Made by a program: the position numbers and the translations under genes. The notes beneath the pieces are model-generated. The model ran no database searches. It was not told the origin of the DNA and worked only from the letters and a program-made list of their open reading frames with translations. DNA of 64,000 bases, taken from positions 1,364,001-1,428,000 of the forward strand of contig CANLVP010000001.1 in the NCBI GenBank assembly GCA_947494675.1, written 5' to 3'. Positions 50,028 through 60,885 of the stretch are shown here, one piece after another (position 1 is the first letter of the stretch; each line of letters starts with the position of its first letter). This stretch comes from an uncultured Paracoccaceae bacterium (GTDB taxonomy: Bacteria; Pseudomonadota; Alphaproteobacteria; Rhodobacterales; Rhodobacteraceae).

Positions 50028-50373
50028 AGGCCTTGTGCTCCAGCCCACCGCCTTGCTTTGCGACGGTCTGTTTCGCCCCTTGCGCCGTATAAATGTTGAG
50101 CCCCTGTCGCACCGCGCGCAGTGCAGCAAGCCGTTCGCGCGCTGCGGCTACGCCCTGCATCGCTGCTTGCAACAATTTGGCATTGTCACGCGCATGATCG
50201 CGCAGCGCCTCTGCATCTTTCGCACTTAGTCGCAGCGCCGTGAGGTCGCGCATCAAGGCGACTTTTTGCTCCGCCATATCGGTCACTTGCGCCAGTTGAC
50301 CGGATCGGAGCGCCTCCCGCTCTTCTGACAAGAGTTTCATGGCGCTTTTGAAATTCGTCTTAAGCATCAGCAC
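50026..50373 (-). CDS. FlgN-like flagellar chaperone (tentative)
   Basis: Helical ~115 aa, adjacent to flgJ-like gene. Confidence 0.55.
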   Translation of the reverse strand: MLMLKTNFKSAMKLLSEEREALRSGQLAQVTDMAEQKVALMRDLTALRLSAKDAEALRDHARDNAKLLQAAMQGVAAARERLAALRAVRQGLNIYTAQGAKQTVAKQGGGLEHKA

Positions 50374-50650
50374 GGGCTTTCATTGCATTAAAAAGTGATT
50401 CCGCAAGGCCAATCCCGCCAGCGTGCACAAGCTCTTCGGCCTGCGCTTCTCTTAAGAAGGAAGTGAATTGCTCTTCACCAATGCCACCACCGAACGCACC
50501 GTCTTGGGCATCCAAACCTGCGGATTTCAGCATTTCAGCCAAGAACGTCGCCTCAAGCTTTTCAGCAGCGGCGCGCAACTTGGCATCGCCGCCAAAGCTG
50601 GCGATCGGTGCAGGTGGGGCTGCAACGGGCAGAACGGGAATCGGCGTCAT
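50360..50650 (-). CDS. Rod-binding protein FlgJ-like (N-domain only)
   Basis: LRAAAEKLEATFLAEMLKSAGLDAQDGAFGGGIGEEQFTSFL. Confidence 0.85.
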   Translation of the reverse strand: MTPIPVLPVAAPPAPIASFGGDAKLRAAAEKLEATFLAEMLKSAGLDAQDGAFGGGIGEEQFTSFLREAQAEELVHAGGIGLAESLFNAMKARADA

Positions 50651-50689
50651 GGGGCCTCCTCAAATTTTTTTCTGTTCTGACCGATAGCG

Positions 50690-50704
50690 GTAAACATTCC
50701 GTAA
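50690..50704 (-). promoter_or_regulatory. CtrA-like near-match TTAC-N7-TTAC between flgJ-like gene and fliK
   Basis: Plus-strand GTAAACATTCCGTAA. Confidence 0.3.
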
Positions 50705-50750
50705 GCCTCTTCAGTCAAATGTGCTGCAACCGACGAAATAGGAGTTGTGG

Positions 50751-52043
50751 ATGTCTGACGCGATCCAATTGCTGACAACAAAAGCACCGAAAACGGACCA
50801 GCCGATCCAATTGGCGGAGGAAATGGCCGAGGAAACACCCAAGTTTGCTGAGGTTTTTGCCGCCGACGTAGAAGTGGAATCGGCGCCGAAACAGGCCGCT
50901 GTGGCGGTCACGCCAACCGAAACCGAAGGTGAGGAAACACCAAACCTCACGTCCGACGAATCGGTTGAGGACGGGCCCGATCTCGTCATGGCGGCGACAT
51001 CCAAGAAGCCTGATATTGGTGAGAAACGGGCGCAAAAACCTTTGGACGTACGGGAGGGCCCACCGTCTAAGATTCCATCTTCAGCCAAAGAAAATGTGAC
51101 CGAAAACAATGCGAAACTGGCGCCCGTCAAAGCCGATGACAACCAACCAAAGGACACAAAACCCGCGCCAAACCAAATGTCCGAGAAGGCCAGCATGACA
51201 CAAGCGGCGCTTGTGAAGTCGCGTGAAATGCCACGTGATCCATTGGGACCAATTCCGGCGCGGATGCAGCTTGGCGATGTGCCAAAGACAACGATTCAAT
51301 CGGATTCAAATCAGCAGACGCAGTCTAAGATGGACATAGCGCCGAAAGGTGCTGCCACCCCTAACATAGCACCCGAAGCTTCAATATCGCCTCGTAAGTT
51401 ACGGATGCGGTCAGAGCCCGAACCACAAGAAGTGGCCCGGCAAACACCCACACCAATGTCACCGGACAAACCACAGGCCGCCATTATCGCGGGGCCAACA
51501 ACGCCGACGGTGCATCTGTTTGACAAGACCATTACGAGTCAGGACGCACAACTTGAGGAAGTTGCGATCCAGTCGACGCGCGGCCACGCGGGAAGCGAGG
51601 TGACCCATGCGGCGCGGTCCTCAATCGCGCAGACCCCGCAAGCGCAGGCAGAGGTCGCAAGACACGTTGGTGGCCAGCTTGCTGTCGCGGTGACGCAGAA
51701 TCGGGCTGGTGTGACAGAGGTTGCTTTGAACCCGCAGGAATTGGGCAAGGTGCGCATGACCATGACGGCGCAAGACAATGCGATGATCTTGTCGATTGTC
51801 GCGGAACGGCCTGAAACGCAGGATTTGATGCGCAGGCATATCGACCATCTCAATCAGGAGTTTCGTAACCTTGGCTATCAAGATGTGAAGTTCAGCTTTG
51901 GCGATGGCACTGCCGCGCATCAGCAAGACAAGAAGGAAAACGTACAGGAATTTGGTGCTGGCGATGATCCAGCAAATCAGGTCGAGACCACCGGCGTCAC
52001 GCGGCAAATCACGCCCGATGCTGGTTTGGATTTGCGACTTTAG
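50751..52043 (+). CDS. fliK: Flagellar hook-length control protein FliK
   Basis: Disordered Pro/Thr-rich N-terminus, C-terminal VTEVALNPQELGKVRMTMTAQDNAMILSIVAERPETQDLMRRHIDHLNQEFRNLGY. Confidence 0.9.
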   Translation: MSDAIQLLTTKAPKTDQPIQLAEEMAEETPKFAEVFAADVEVESAPKQAAVAVTPTETEGEETPNLTSDESVEDGPDLVMAATSKKPDIGEKRAQKPLDVREGPPSKIPSSAKENVTENNAKLAPVKADDNQPKDTKPAPNQMSEKASMTQAALVKSREMPRDPLGPIPARMQLGDVPKTTIQSDSNQQTQSKMDIAPKGAATPNIAPEASISPRKLRMRSEPEPQEVARQTPTPMSPDKPQAAIIAGPTTPTVHLFDKTITSQDAQLEEVAIQSTRGHAGSEVTHAARSSIAQTPQAQAEVARHVGGQLAVAVTQNRAGVTEVALNPQELGKVRMTMTAQDNAMILSIVAERPETQDLMRRHIDHLNQEFRNLGYQDVKFSFGDGTAAHQQDKKENVQEFGAGDDPANQVETTGVTRQITPDAGLDLRL

Positions 52044-52057
52044 GAAAGGACGACACA

Positions 52058-52720
52058 ATGGAAGTCACAAGCGCAACAGTGCCAACAACCACATCGACCG
52101 TGGCAGAGACATCGACAAGCGAGATCAGCTCAGACTTTGAGACATTTCTCAAGATGTTGACGGTGCAGATGGAAAATCAGGACCCGCTCAACCCGGTGGA
52201 TTCGTCTGACTATGCCGTCCAGCTCGCGACCTTTTCCGGGGTCGAACAGCAGGTTCAAACGAACGATCTTTTGCGATCTCTCGCGGCACAAATGGGCGCG
52301 GGCGGAATGGCCCAAATGGCGGGCTGGGTCGGAATGGAAGCGCGGACCAATGCACCGGTCAGTTTTGACGGCACCCCGGTGGAGCTTTCAACATCGCCGG
52401 TCGCACTTGCGGATTCAGTTGAATTGGTGGTCACCGACGATCGCGGGTCAGAGGTTCAGAGGCTGGCGATGTCATCCACGGATACTGATGTCACCTGGGC
52501 CGGGGTTACGGCAGACGGCGCACCCCTGCCTGCGGGGCAATACAGCATTGAAGTGGTCAGCAGGTTGCAAGGGCAAGAGATCGGGCGCACCAAGGCGGAG
52601 TCCTACGAGCGCGTGACCGAAGTGCAGTCCAACGCCGGTGAATCCGTGCTTGTTCTGGCATCGGGCACAACGATCCCAGTGACAGAGGTCACGGCCGTGC
52701 GGGAACCCACCACCAACTAG
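52058..52720 (+). CDS. flgD: Flagellar hook assembly protein FlgD
   Basis: FLKMLTVQMENQDPLNPVDSSDYAVQLATFSGVEQQVQTN. Confidence 0.95.
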   Translation: MEVTSATVPTTTSTVAETSTSEISSDFETFLKMLTVQMENQDPLNPVDSSDYAVQLATFSGVEQQVQTNDLLRSLAAQMGAGGMAQMAGWVGMEARTNAPVSFDGTPVELSTSPVALADSVELVVTDDRGSEVQRLAMSSTDTDVTWAGVTADGAPLPAGQYSIEVVSRLQGQEIGRTKAESYERVTEVQSNAGESVLVLASGTTIPVTEVTAVREPTTN

Positions 52721-52723
52721 GCA

Positions 52724-54253
52724 CTAAAGAAGTGTTCGGATGGCCCAGGCGCAACCCACAAGAACCCCGCCCAATGCCATCCAGGCAATCCGCGCACGCC
52801 GTCGCTGCGGTTTTGGTGGCGGGGGTGGGTTGTTCAACCGGATCAGCTGTTCCTCAGCGATCCGCGGCAATTGCGGCCCAAACCGCGCCAGAATGCGGGC
52901 CGTTTTCATGAGGTCGTTCATCAGGGCCTTGGGCCCGATGGATTTGGTCACATAATCCTGCACAATGGGCTGTGCGACTTGCCAGATATTCATATGCTGG
53001 TCGAGCGACCGCGCGACACCCTCGACAACCACCATTGTGCGTTGCAGCAGGATCAACTCAGTGCGGGTTTCCATGCCAAACCGCTCGGTCACTTCGAACA
53101 GATATGCAAGCAGGCGCGCCATGGAAATCCGGCTCGCGTCCATGCCAAAGATCGGCTCACCCACGGCACGCAATGCACGCGCAAATTCATCGACGTCACG
53201 GTCAGCGGGCACGTATCCGGCTTCAAAATGAACCTCAGCAACGCGCTGATAATCCTTGCGGATGAATCCAAACAGGATCTCGGCATAGACGCGGCGCGTA
53301 TATTCATCGATCCGCCCCATGATCCCAAAATCATAGGCGATGATGTCCCCATCCGCGGCAACCTTGAGGTTGCCCTGATGCATATCCCCATGGAAATACC
53401 CATCGCGCAGCGCTTGGTTCAAAAAGACTTGCAAGACCCGCGCCGCCAAAGCGCGCCGTTCGTGCCCGGCAGCATCCAGTGCCGCGTTGTCACCGATGTT
53501 TGTGCCTTCCGCCCAATCCAGCGTCATGACCCGGCGGCCCGACAAATGCCAGCGAACGGCGGGCACCTGAAAGCCAGAATCGCCAGCCGTGTTCGCGGCA
53601 AATTCAGACGCAGCAGAGCTTTCCAGCCGCAAATCAAGCTCCCCCATGACCACGCCTTCGAAGTGGGTGATCACCTCCATCGGGCGCAGGCGACGCGACG
53701 CGGGCGACAAAAGCTCAATCGCGCGGGCGGCAAAGTAGAACGCATCGATGTCTTTGCGGAACGCCTTTTCGATTCCTGGACGCAGGACTTTCACGGCCAC
53801 AGCTTCGCCCGTGTCGGCCAAATGCGCCTTGTGGACCTGCGCCAATGACGCGGCTGCAACGGGTTCTGAAAAGCTGGAAAAGACCTCTTCCACCGACAAG
53901 CCGATTTCGCGCTGCACTTCAGCTTTCGCCTCTTCCACGGGGAAGGGCGGCAATTTGTCCTGCAACACGCGCAATTGCACGGCGAGTTCATCGCCAACCA
54001 CGTCTGGACGTGTCGACAAAATTTGCCCAAATTTGATGTAGGCCGGGCCAAGTGCTGTCAGGGCGCGCACGGCGGGCGGCGTCGTCACATCGCCCTTGTA
54101 GCCCAACCATTGGAACGGCCAGACCAGCCCGCGAAAGACACCGCGCAGCAATGGCCCGGCTTCAAACGCATCCAGCACGACCTTCATCGCGCCGGTTCGT
54201 TCCAACGTCGCACCCGTGCGGATCAGGCGAACAATATTGTGAGGCCCGCGCAA
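52724..54253 (-). CDS. ubiB: Ubiquinone biosynthesis kinase-like UbiB
   Basis: ALGPAYIKFGQILSTRPD KxGQ motif, ABC1/UbiB family. Confidence 0.95.
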   Translation of the reverse strand: MRGPHNIVRLIRTGATLERTGAMKVVLDAFEAGPLLRGVFRGLVWPFQWLGYKGDVTTPPAVRALTALGPAYIKFGQILSTRPDVVGDELAVQLRVLQDKLPPFPVEEAKAEVQREIGLSVEEVFSSFSEPVAAASLAQVHKAHLADTGEAVAVKVLRPGIEKAFRKDIDAFYFAARAIELLSPASRRLRPMEVITHFEGVVMGELDLRLESSAASEFAANTAGDSGFQVPAVRWHLSGRRVMTLDWAEGTNIGDNAALDAAGHERRALAARVLQVFLNQALRDGYFHGDMHQGNLKVAADGDIIAYDFGIMGRIDEYTRRVYAEILFGFIRKDYQRVAEVHFEAGYVPADRDVDEFARALRAVGEPIFGMDASRISMARLLAYLFEVTERFGMETRTELILLQRTMVVVEGVARSLDQHMNIWQVAQPIVQDYVTKSIGPKALMNDLMKTARILARFGPQLPRIAEEQLIRLNNPPPPPKPQRRRARIAWMALGGVLVGCAWAIRTLL

Positions 54254-54254
54254 G

Positions 54255-55016
54255 TTACAGCTTCCAACCGGAATGAAGCGCCGCCACGCCCATTGTCATA
54301 TTGCGGTATTTCGCGTTGCCGAAACCGGCGGCCTGCACCATGCCAAGAAAGGTCTCTTGGTCCGGAAACTGCCGGATCGATTCCACCAGATATTGATAGC
54401 TGTCGTAGTCGCCCGCGATCATCTTGCCCATCCGGGGGATCACGTTGAACGAATAGGCGTCATAGGCGGCCTGCATCGCAGGGTTTGGCAATTGGCTGAA
54501 CTCCAGCACCATCAAACGGCCACCGGGTCGCAACACGCGGAAGGCTTCGTTCAATGCCTCTTGCGGACGAGTCACGTTCCGAATGCCAAAGCTGATCGTG
54601 TAGACGTCAAAGGTGTTGTCGGGAAAAGGCAGGGCCATGGCATCGCCCACCACCCAATCAAGGCTGTCGGCCATGCGCGCTGCTTCGGCGCGTTTGCGGC
54701 CCTCGACCAGCATCGGCTCTGTCAGGTCCAACACCGTGGCATGACCAGACCCGGCCCGCTTGAGAAACCGGAACGAAATATCGCCCGTCCCACCAGCCAC
54801 ATCCAACAGCTTTTGACCTGGCCGCGGGGCCAGCCAATCCATCATCGCGTCTTTCCAGATGCGGTGAATGCCCACGGACATAACGTCGTTCATGATGTCA
54901 TATTTGCTGGCCACAGAACTAAAGACACCCTGCACCCGCCCGGCCTTTTCACCCTCGGGCACGGTTTCATTCCCGAAATGCGTGGTCTTTTGGATGTCGT
55001 CGGTCATGTCACTCAT
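54255..55016 (-). CDS. ubiE: Demethylmenaquinone/2-polyprenyl-benzoquinone methyltransferase UbiE
   Basis: [43 protein letters not shown]; start MSDMTDD. Confidence 0.95.
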   Translation of the reverse strand: MSDMTDDIQKTTHFGNETVPEGEKAGRVQGVFSSVASKYDIMNDVMSVGIHRIWKDAMMDWLAPRPGQKLLDVAGGTGDISFRFLKRAGSGHATVLDLTEPMLVEGRKRAEAARMADSLDWVVGDAMALPFPDNTFDVYTISFGIRNVTRPQEALNEAFRVLRPGGRLMVLEFSQLPNPAMQAAYDAYSFNVIPRMGKMIAGDYDSYQYLVESIRQFPDQETFLGMVQAAGFGNAKYRNMTMGVAALHSGWKL

Positions 55017-55097
55017 TCGCCTTAGTCGGGTCGCAAACGGGTTATACCCATGTGTCCAAAGACACAAATTGTCATTACGCCACAGGAGATAAGGCCA

Positions 55098-55748
55098 ATG
55101 GCCGCACTTGCAATCATTCTCGTGATCGGTGCCGCTCTGCTCGCGGTTTCGGTGTTCGCCGCAATGTTCATTGGTCCCTATGTGATCGCGTGGTTTCTGG
55201 GTAGGAAATTGCGCGATGTGACCTCTCAGAAAGACAGCAAGGGCCGCAGCGTGCAGATGACGGCGCTTGGGCGCACGGGCTATGCCAATTTACCGGTGTC
55301 GGTCGGGTTCGTGGCGGGCTTAGGCACCGATGCGACACCGCAGCAGACCACCAACACGCTGATCCTGCGCCCAACATGGGGAGTGCGAATGACCAGCCTC
55401 GTGTTCTCTGCGCTGCTGATCTACATCGCTTATGTCGGCTACGGCGAACTTGTGCCGGCCTCGCCATACACTTGGCCCGTGATCGGATTGGTGCTGGTTT
55501 ATGGCGTGCTGAGCACTTGGATCTACGAGTTGCGCTATGACCGCGACGGCTTTGTCACCACTGGGTTTTTGCGGACCCGCAAGGAAATGCAATGGCGCGA
55601 TCTGGCGCAGATCACGGACAACGGCCACTACCTTTACGCCTTCAAGACCTTCGATGGCCAAAAGGTCGAGGTGCAGAAATATCTTGTGGGTATCCGCGAT
55701 TTCCTGACCTATGCACGGGATCAAATGGCTTATCACGACAGGCACTAA
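55098..55748 (+). CDS. Uncharacterised membrane protein
   Basis: 216 aa with several TM segments, directly precedes mutM. Confidence 0.7.
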   Translation: MAALAIILVIGAALLAVSVFAAMFIGPYVIAWFLGRKLRDVTSQKDSKGRSVQMTALGRTGYANLPVSVGFVAGLGTDATPQQTTNTLILRPTWGVRMTSLVFSALLIYIAYVGYGELVPASPYTWPVIGLVLVYGVLSTWIYELRYDRDGFVTTGFLRTRKEMQWRDLAQITDNGHYLYAFKTFDGQKVEVQKYLVGIRDFLTYARDQMAYHDRH

Positions 55749-56600
55749 ATGCCCGAACTCCCCGAAGTCGAAACGGTCCGCGCCGGTCTTGCCCCCGTGA
55801 TGGAGGGGCAGTTGATCGCGCGCGCCGACGTTAACCGCCCGGACCTGCGCTGGCCATTCCCCGATGGGATGGCGGATCGTCTGACCGGGGCAAAGGTGCT
55901 GCGGCTGCGTCGGCGGTCCAAATACATCTTGGCGGACCTCAACACCGATGAAACCCTTCTGATTCACCTTGGCATGTCGGGGCGGATGCTGATTTCGGGC
56001 CATACGGTTGGTGATTTTCACCACGAACACCCGGCCCCGGCCAAGCACGATCACGTCGTGCTGCACATGGGGCAGGGCGCGCGGATCACCTTCAACGATG
56101 CCCGCCGTTTTGGCGCGATGGACCTGATGCCGACCGACGGGCAAAACGATCACTGGCTGATCCGCGACCTTGGGCCCGAACCCTTGGGCAATGCGCTGAA
56201 TGACGCCTATCTGATTGAAAAGCTGCAAACCAAAAACACCCCGATCAAAACGGCGCTTCTGGATCAGAAAATCATCGCCGGATTGGGAAATATCTATGTC
56301 TGCGAGGTGCTTTACCGCGCCCGCATCCACCCTGCCCGCAAGGCCGCCCGTATCAGTGCCGCGCGTGTGGCAGGCATGGTTCCCATCATCCGTGATGTCC
56401 TGTCAGAGGCGATTGCCGCAGGCGGTTCATCCCTGCGCGACTACCGCCAAGCGGATGGCGAATTGGGCTATTTCCAGCATGGTTTTCAGGTCTACGACCG
56501 CGAAGGCGACGCCTGCCAAACACCGGGCTGCGACGCTGAAATAAAGCGAATCGTTCAGTCCGGACGCTCATCCTTCTTCTGTCCGCAATGCCAAAGATAG
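55749..56600 (+). CDS. mutM: Formamidopyrimidine-DNA glycosylase
   Basis: [14 protein letters not shown] and C-terminal zinc finger [28 protein letters not shown]. Confidence 0.96.
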   Translation: MPELPEVETVRAGLAPVMEGQLIARADVNRPDLRWPFPDGMADRLTGAKVLRLRRRSKYILADLNTDETLLIHLGMSGRMLISGHTVGDFHHEHPAPAKHDHVVLHMGQGARITFNDARRFGAMDLMPTDGQNDHWLIRDLGPEPLGNALNDAYLIEKLQTKNTPIKTALLDQKIIAGLGNIYVCEVLYRARIHPARKAARISAARVAGMVPIIRDVLSEAIAAGGSSLRDYRQADGELGYFQHGFQVYDREGDACQTPGCDAEIKRIVQSGRSSFFCPQCQR

Positions 56601-56661
56601 CTTGATTGCCTGCGCTAGATTTGCGAACCCAAGGGCCTGACCCACGGCAAGGGAGAGCCTG

Positions 56662-57438
56662 ATGGCCTATGAGTCGATCATTGTGGACGTTACCGATTAC
56701 GTGGCACTTATTCGCCTCAACCGCCCCGACGCGCGCAATGCGCTCAACCAGCAACTGCTCACTGAACTATGCGCGGCATTGGACGAGGCGGACGCCAGCG
56801 ACAAGGTGCGCTGCATCGTCATAACTGGCTCAGACAAGGCATTTGCCGCCGGTGCAGATATCACCGAAATGGCCGACAAAACCTTTGTCGACATGTACAC
56901 CAAAGCCTTCTTTCAGGCCGAGGCAGAGCGTTTCGCCAGCATCCGCAAGCCCATCATCGCAGCCGTCGCAGGTTATGCGCTGGGCGGCGGCTGTGAATTG
57001 GCGATGATGTGCGACTTTATCATCGCCGCTGACACCGCAAAGTTTGGCCAGCCCGAGATCAACCTTGGCGTCATCGCAGGCATCGGCGGCACGCAACGTC
57101 TGACCCGTTTTGTCGGCAAATCCAAAGCGATGGACATGCACCTGACGGGCCGCTTCATGGACGCCGAAGAGGCGCTATCGTCTGGCCTCGTCAGCCGCGT
57201 TGTGCCCGCCAAAAAGCTGGTGGATGAGGCGCGCGGTGCCGCCGAAAAGATCGCTGAAAAGTCGCAGATCGCGGCCATGGCGGCCAAGGATGCAGTGAAC
57301 CGGTCCTATGAAACGACCCTCGCCGAGGGCATCAATTACGAACGCCGCCTGTTCCAATCGCTCTTTGCGACCGAGGACCAGAAAGAGGGCATGGCCGCCT
57401 TCCAGGAAAAGCGCGAGGCGCAAGTCCGCGACCGTTAA
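56662..57438 (+). CDS. Enoyl-CoA hydratase
   Basis: Crotonase motifs [33 protein letters not shown]. Confidence 0.93.
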   Translation: MAYESIIVDVTDYVALIRLNRPDARNALNQQLLTELCAALDEADASDKVRCIVITGSDKAFAAGADITEMADKTFVDMYTKAFFQAEAERFASIRKPIIAAVAGYALGGGCELAMMCDFIIAADTAKFGQPEINLGVIAGIGGTQRLTRFVGKSKAMDMHLTGRFMDAEEALSSGLVSRVVPAKKLVDEARGAAEKIAEKSQIAAMAAKDAVNRSYETTLAEGINYERRLFQSLFATEDQKEGMAAFQEKREAQVRDR

Positions 57439-58178
57439 AGCCGCGACAAAGTCCCAAAATCACCGGTCAGGCGCAGCCCTCGAAGCTGCGCCATGTGCCA
57501 CGCCAAAACCAGATTGCTCGACAGAACAGGCAGGCCGATTGCCGCTTCAATCGGGGCGATCACGTCGAGCGTGCGCAGGTTGGTGCAAGACAAAAACAGC
57601 GCATCAATCCCACCCTCTGCCGCCAAAGCGGTGGCCGCCGCGATCACCGACGCCCCATCTATCCGCGCGACTTTCGCCTCTTCCGCCTCATCAAAACTGC
57701 CGAAGATGGGTGAAGCCACGCCGTTCTCCGCCAGCGTCGCGCGCAGTGCTGCACTCACCTCTGCGATATAGGGCGACAGAAATCCGATCTTGCGGATATT
57801 GAGTGCCGCACATGCCGCGATCAGGGCCGACACCGGCTCTGTCACCTTGTCCGTCGGAACGCCCTGCCGGACCAATTCCGCGATCGCGTCCGCCCCAATG
57901 ACCGACGTGCCAGAGGTGCAACCATAGCCCACCACATCGAACGCCAATCCGCGCGGCATCAACGCCGCCGCTTGCGGCAGGTCGTGACGCATCGCCGCCA
58001 GCGTGTCGCCCGTCACCTCAGTCGCCGACGGGATCCGCGACACGTAAAGCGTCACATCGTCCACCGGCATCATGCGCCGGAAATCATGCTCAATCGTTTC
58101 ATCCGGTTGCAAAACAATCAGGCCCAGCGTGGCCATTGCGCCCAGCGGTTCGGCGGTGGAATAGGTGAATGTCGTCAT
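57435..58178 (-). CDS. Asp/Glu racemase superfamily protein (maleate isomerase/EutA-like)
   Basis: Two catalytic-Cys-like motifs GCTSGTS and SCTNLRT. Confidence 0.8.
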   Translation of the reverse strand: MTTFTYSTAEPLGAMATLGLIVLQPDETIEHDFRRMMPVDDVTLYVSRIPSATEVTGDTLAAMRHDLPQAAALMPRGLAFDVVGYGCTSGTSVIGADAIAELVRQGVPTDKVTEPVSALIAACAALNIRKIGFLSPYIAEVSAALRATLAENGVASPIFGSFDEAEEAKVARIDGASVIAAATALAAEGGIDALFLSCTNLRTLDVIAPIEAAIGLPVLSSNLVLAWHMAQLRGLRLTGDFGTLSRL

Positions 58179-59308
58179 AGCACCGGCATCTCCCGTCCTG
58201 CGGGGCGCGACAGATATTCCGCCCCGCTTTCGCGGATCACGATGTTCTCCTCATGCACAATCATCCGCCCGTCACGCGTGGCAATCCCCGGCTCCAACGT
58301 CAGCACCATGCCTTCTTCTAGCGGTGTGTGATCATCCGGGATCAGTGAGGGCCATTCCGTCAACTGCATGCCCAGCCCATGCCCATACCGCCCGGCGTCC
58401 GATCCGCCAGCACCACCGGTCAGCACCCGGTCCATCGCATGGAAAAGGTCTGCCGCCGTCTTGCCGGGCCGGGCAAGCGTCATCGCGGCCTCTGTCGCAT
58501 CGATCAACGCCGCATGGGATTTCGCCGCCAATTTACTTGGCAACCCAACGCTGTAATTCCGGTCAAAGTCGCAAAAATAACCTTGCCGCACCAACCCGGT
58601 GTCAAGCATCAGCACGTCGCCGCGCTGCAAAGGTGCCTCTGTCGCGGGTGAGATCACGTCGTCATAACCGTCCTGCCCGGCACCGCCCGCCAGATAAGGA
58701 ACCCAATCCGCCCCTTCCTGCAGGCACAGCATCTGGAACCGGCGGAACACATCCGCCATCGTCACCCCAACGCCCGCGATTTCGTGCACCCTGTCAAAGG
58801 CGCGGTTGGCGATGTCACAGGCCGCGCGGATCGCATCAATCTCGGCGCCAGACTTCACCATGCGCAATCCACGCATCAGGCCGTCGTCCGATACGACCTC
58901 GCAGGCGGCCTGCACTTTGGCGAGGTCTTCCAACGGCATCCGCACATGGGTTTCATGCCCCATCGGCACGGCGACCGGGCCGGGGCAAAGCTCTTGCAAC
59001 GTCGCGATCAACAAGCTCACACCATCGTCGGTCAGATCAGGGGCCCGCCACGTCCGAATGTCAGAAATCCAGCCCCTTGCCATCAGCGGCGCACCAATCG
59101 CTGGGATTACCGCAACTGGATCACCCTGCGCTGGCACGATCACAAACCAAGGCCGCGTCGGGCTTTCCCAGAACCGCGTCAGGAACCCGGTGAAATAGCG
59201 CACCTCTGGTTCCGTCGTCAAAAGCAGCCCGGCAAAGCCCTTGTCGGCCATCACCGCTTGCGCGCGGCGCGTCCGGTCCAGAAATTCGTGGGTTTCAAAG
59301 ACGCTCAC
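58175..59308 (-). CDS. M24-family peptidase/hydrolase (DoeA/EutD-like)
   Basis: Creatinase/aminopeptidase-like fold, MLDTGLVRQGYFCDFDRN, YGHGLGMQLTEWPSL. Confidence 0.85.
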   Translation of the reverse strand: MSVFETHEFLDRTRRAQAVMADKGFAGLLLTTEPEVRYFTGFLTRFWESPTRPWFVIVPAQGDPVAVIPAIGAPLMARGWISDIRTWRAPDLTDDGVSLLIATLQELCPGPVAVPMGHETHVRMPLEDLAKVQAACEVVSDDGLMRGLRMVKSGAEIDAIRAACDIANRAFDRVHEIAGVGVTMADVFRRFQMLCLQEGADWVPYLAGGAGQDGYDDVISPATEAPLQRGDVLMLDTGLVRQGYFCDFDRNYSVGLPSKLAAKSHAALIDATEAAMTLARPGKTAADLFHAMDRVLTGGAGGSDAGRYGHGLGMQLTEWPSLIPDDHTPLEEGMVLTLEPGIATRDGRMIVHEENIVIRESGAEYLSRPAGREMPVL

Positions 59309-60345
59309 GCAGGTCCCTCACTCAGGATGCACAACACCCGCGACTGCGCGTCCAACCCGAACATCCCCGCGCCCAGCATCACCGCAACAATCCCCGCACC
59401 ACCCGAAGGTGACGTCGCCAGCCCCGCATCTGCAAGGGCAGGCAGTGCCGCCTCGGCCTCTGCGTCAGTGATCGTAACAAAGTCATCGGCATCCCGCGCC
59501 AAGCCATTTAGCGCAATCAAGGAGGGTTCCTTGCAATCGAGCCGCCCCATGTTGCTGTCGGGTCCTTCGGTCACAACCGCCCGACCCGCCCGCACACTTT
59601 CCATCAGCGCCGGTGCGGCGTCGGGTTCGACCACGATGATCCGGGGGGGATCGCCCCAGACGTGCCGCGCAAAGGCGGCAACCGCACCCGCCAATCCGCC
59701 GACACCCGCCTGTAGAAAGATGTGGGTCGGCACCTCCGCGACCTGTTCAGCGGCCTCTGCCGCCATCTGCACATAGCCTTCCATCAGGCGGTACGGGATC
59801 GCGGTGTAGCCATCCCAAGACGAATCCGACAAAAGCGTCCAATCATTCTGGATCGCGGCGGCTTGTGCTGCGGCCATGCTGGCGGCGTAATCGGCCCCCT
59901 CGCGCACAACGCGCGCACCCTCTGCCGCCAGGCGATCCGCGAAAACCGCGGGCACGGTTTCGGCAATATAGACCACCGACTTTGCACCAAAGATCCTCGC
60001 GCCTGCCGCCACTGACATGCCGTGATTGCCCGCGCTTGCGGTCACATAGGTCCGCCCCCTTGCGGTGCCATCCTCCGCATCGCGGGCAATGACATAGGCC
60101 GCACCCAGCGCCTTGAAACTGCCAAGCCCCATGCGCCCGCGTTCATCCTTCACCCAAAGCGTGGCGACATCCGCCAGCCCGGTGGCACTGACCAACGGCG
60201 TCTGCGCATGTTGCGGACAGCGGGCCAATCGCGCGGCGACCGCCTGTGCATCAACGGACGGAAACGGCGCATCCGCCAAGGATACCGTGGTGCCGCGATG
60301 GGGATTGTGAAAATGTTGCAAGCCTCGCCCCTTATTCTGGTTCAA
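59305..60345 (-). CDS. PLP-dependent lyase (diaminopropionate ammonia-lyase/threonine dehydratase-like)
   Basis: GLGSFKALGAAYV PLP-Lys motif, TYVTASAGNHGMSVAAGA. Confidence 0.82.
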   Translation of the reverse strand: MNQNKGRGLQHFHNPHRGTTVSLADAPFPSVDAQAVAARLARCPQHAQTPLVSATGLADVATLWVKDERGRMGLGSFKALGAAYVIARDAEDGTARGRTYVTASAGNHGMSVAAGARIFGAKSVVYIAETVPAVFADRLAAEGARVVREGADYAASMAAAQAAAIQNDWTLLSDSSWDGYTAIPYRLMEGYVQMAAEAAEQVAEVPTHIFLQAGVGGLAGAVAAFARHVWGDPPRIIVVEPDAAPALMESVRAGRAVVTEGPDSNMGRLDCKEPSLIALNGLARDADDFVTITDAEAEAALPALADAGLATSPSGGAGIVAVMLGAGMFGLDAQSRVLCILSEGPA

Positions 60346-60544
60346 ACGACGCTAGACCGCCGCATGGCCAGCCGTCTATCCCGCAGACCGCAATTAGTGC
60401 TTTTCACATGGCCCTGACTTGTCTATACGCGCCGCTGAACATGCGTGTGATGCCCGCTTTGGCAGATTCGGCCGGTCAAAAAACCCGGTGGGGCCACTCA
60501 GGCGCATATAATGTATTTGATGAACCCGAACGAAAGACACAGTC

Positions 60545-60808
60545 ATGGCTAACACAGCACAATCCAAAAAACGCGCCCGCCAGAATGAGGCTCGCTTTGC
60601 CGTCAACAAAATGCGCCGCTCGCGCATCCGCACGCACCTGCGTCAGGTCGAAGAAGCGATTGCCTCTGGCGACGCGAAAGCTGCACAGGAAGCACTGAAA
60701 GCGGCACAGCCAGAACTGATGCGCGGTGTGACCAAAGGTGTGATGCACAAGAACACTGCAGCGCGCAAAATGTCGCGCCTTGCTGCACGCGTTAAGGCTG
60801 TCGGCTAA
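60545..60808 (+). CDS. rpsT: 30S ribosomal protein S20
   Basis: [33 protein letters not shown]. Confidence 0.97.
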   Translation: MANTAQSKKRARQNEARFAVNKMRRSRIRTHLRQVEEAIASGDAKAAQEALKAAQPELMRGVTKGVMHKNTAARKMSRLAARVKAVG

Positions 60809-60850
60809 AAGTCACAGTCGCGTTCCAATGAGCGTGAAAATGAGACTCTC

Positions 60851-60885
60851 AAAGGCGTGCCCAAGCGGCGCGCCTTTTGGTTTTT
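60851..60885 (+). terminator. Rho-independent-like terminator of rpsT
   Basis: AAAGGCGTGC-CCAAGCG-GCGCGCCTTT followed by TGGTTTTT. Confidence 0.7.

Noticed and set aside
52871-53848. 325-aa plus-strand ORF
   Set aside because: Antisense to ubiB
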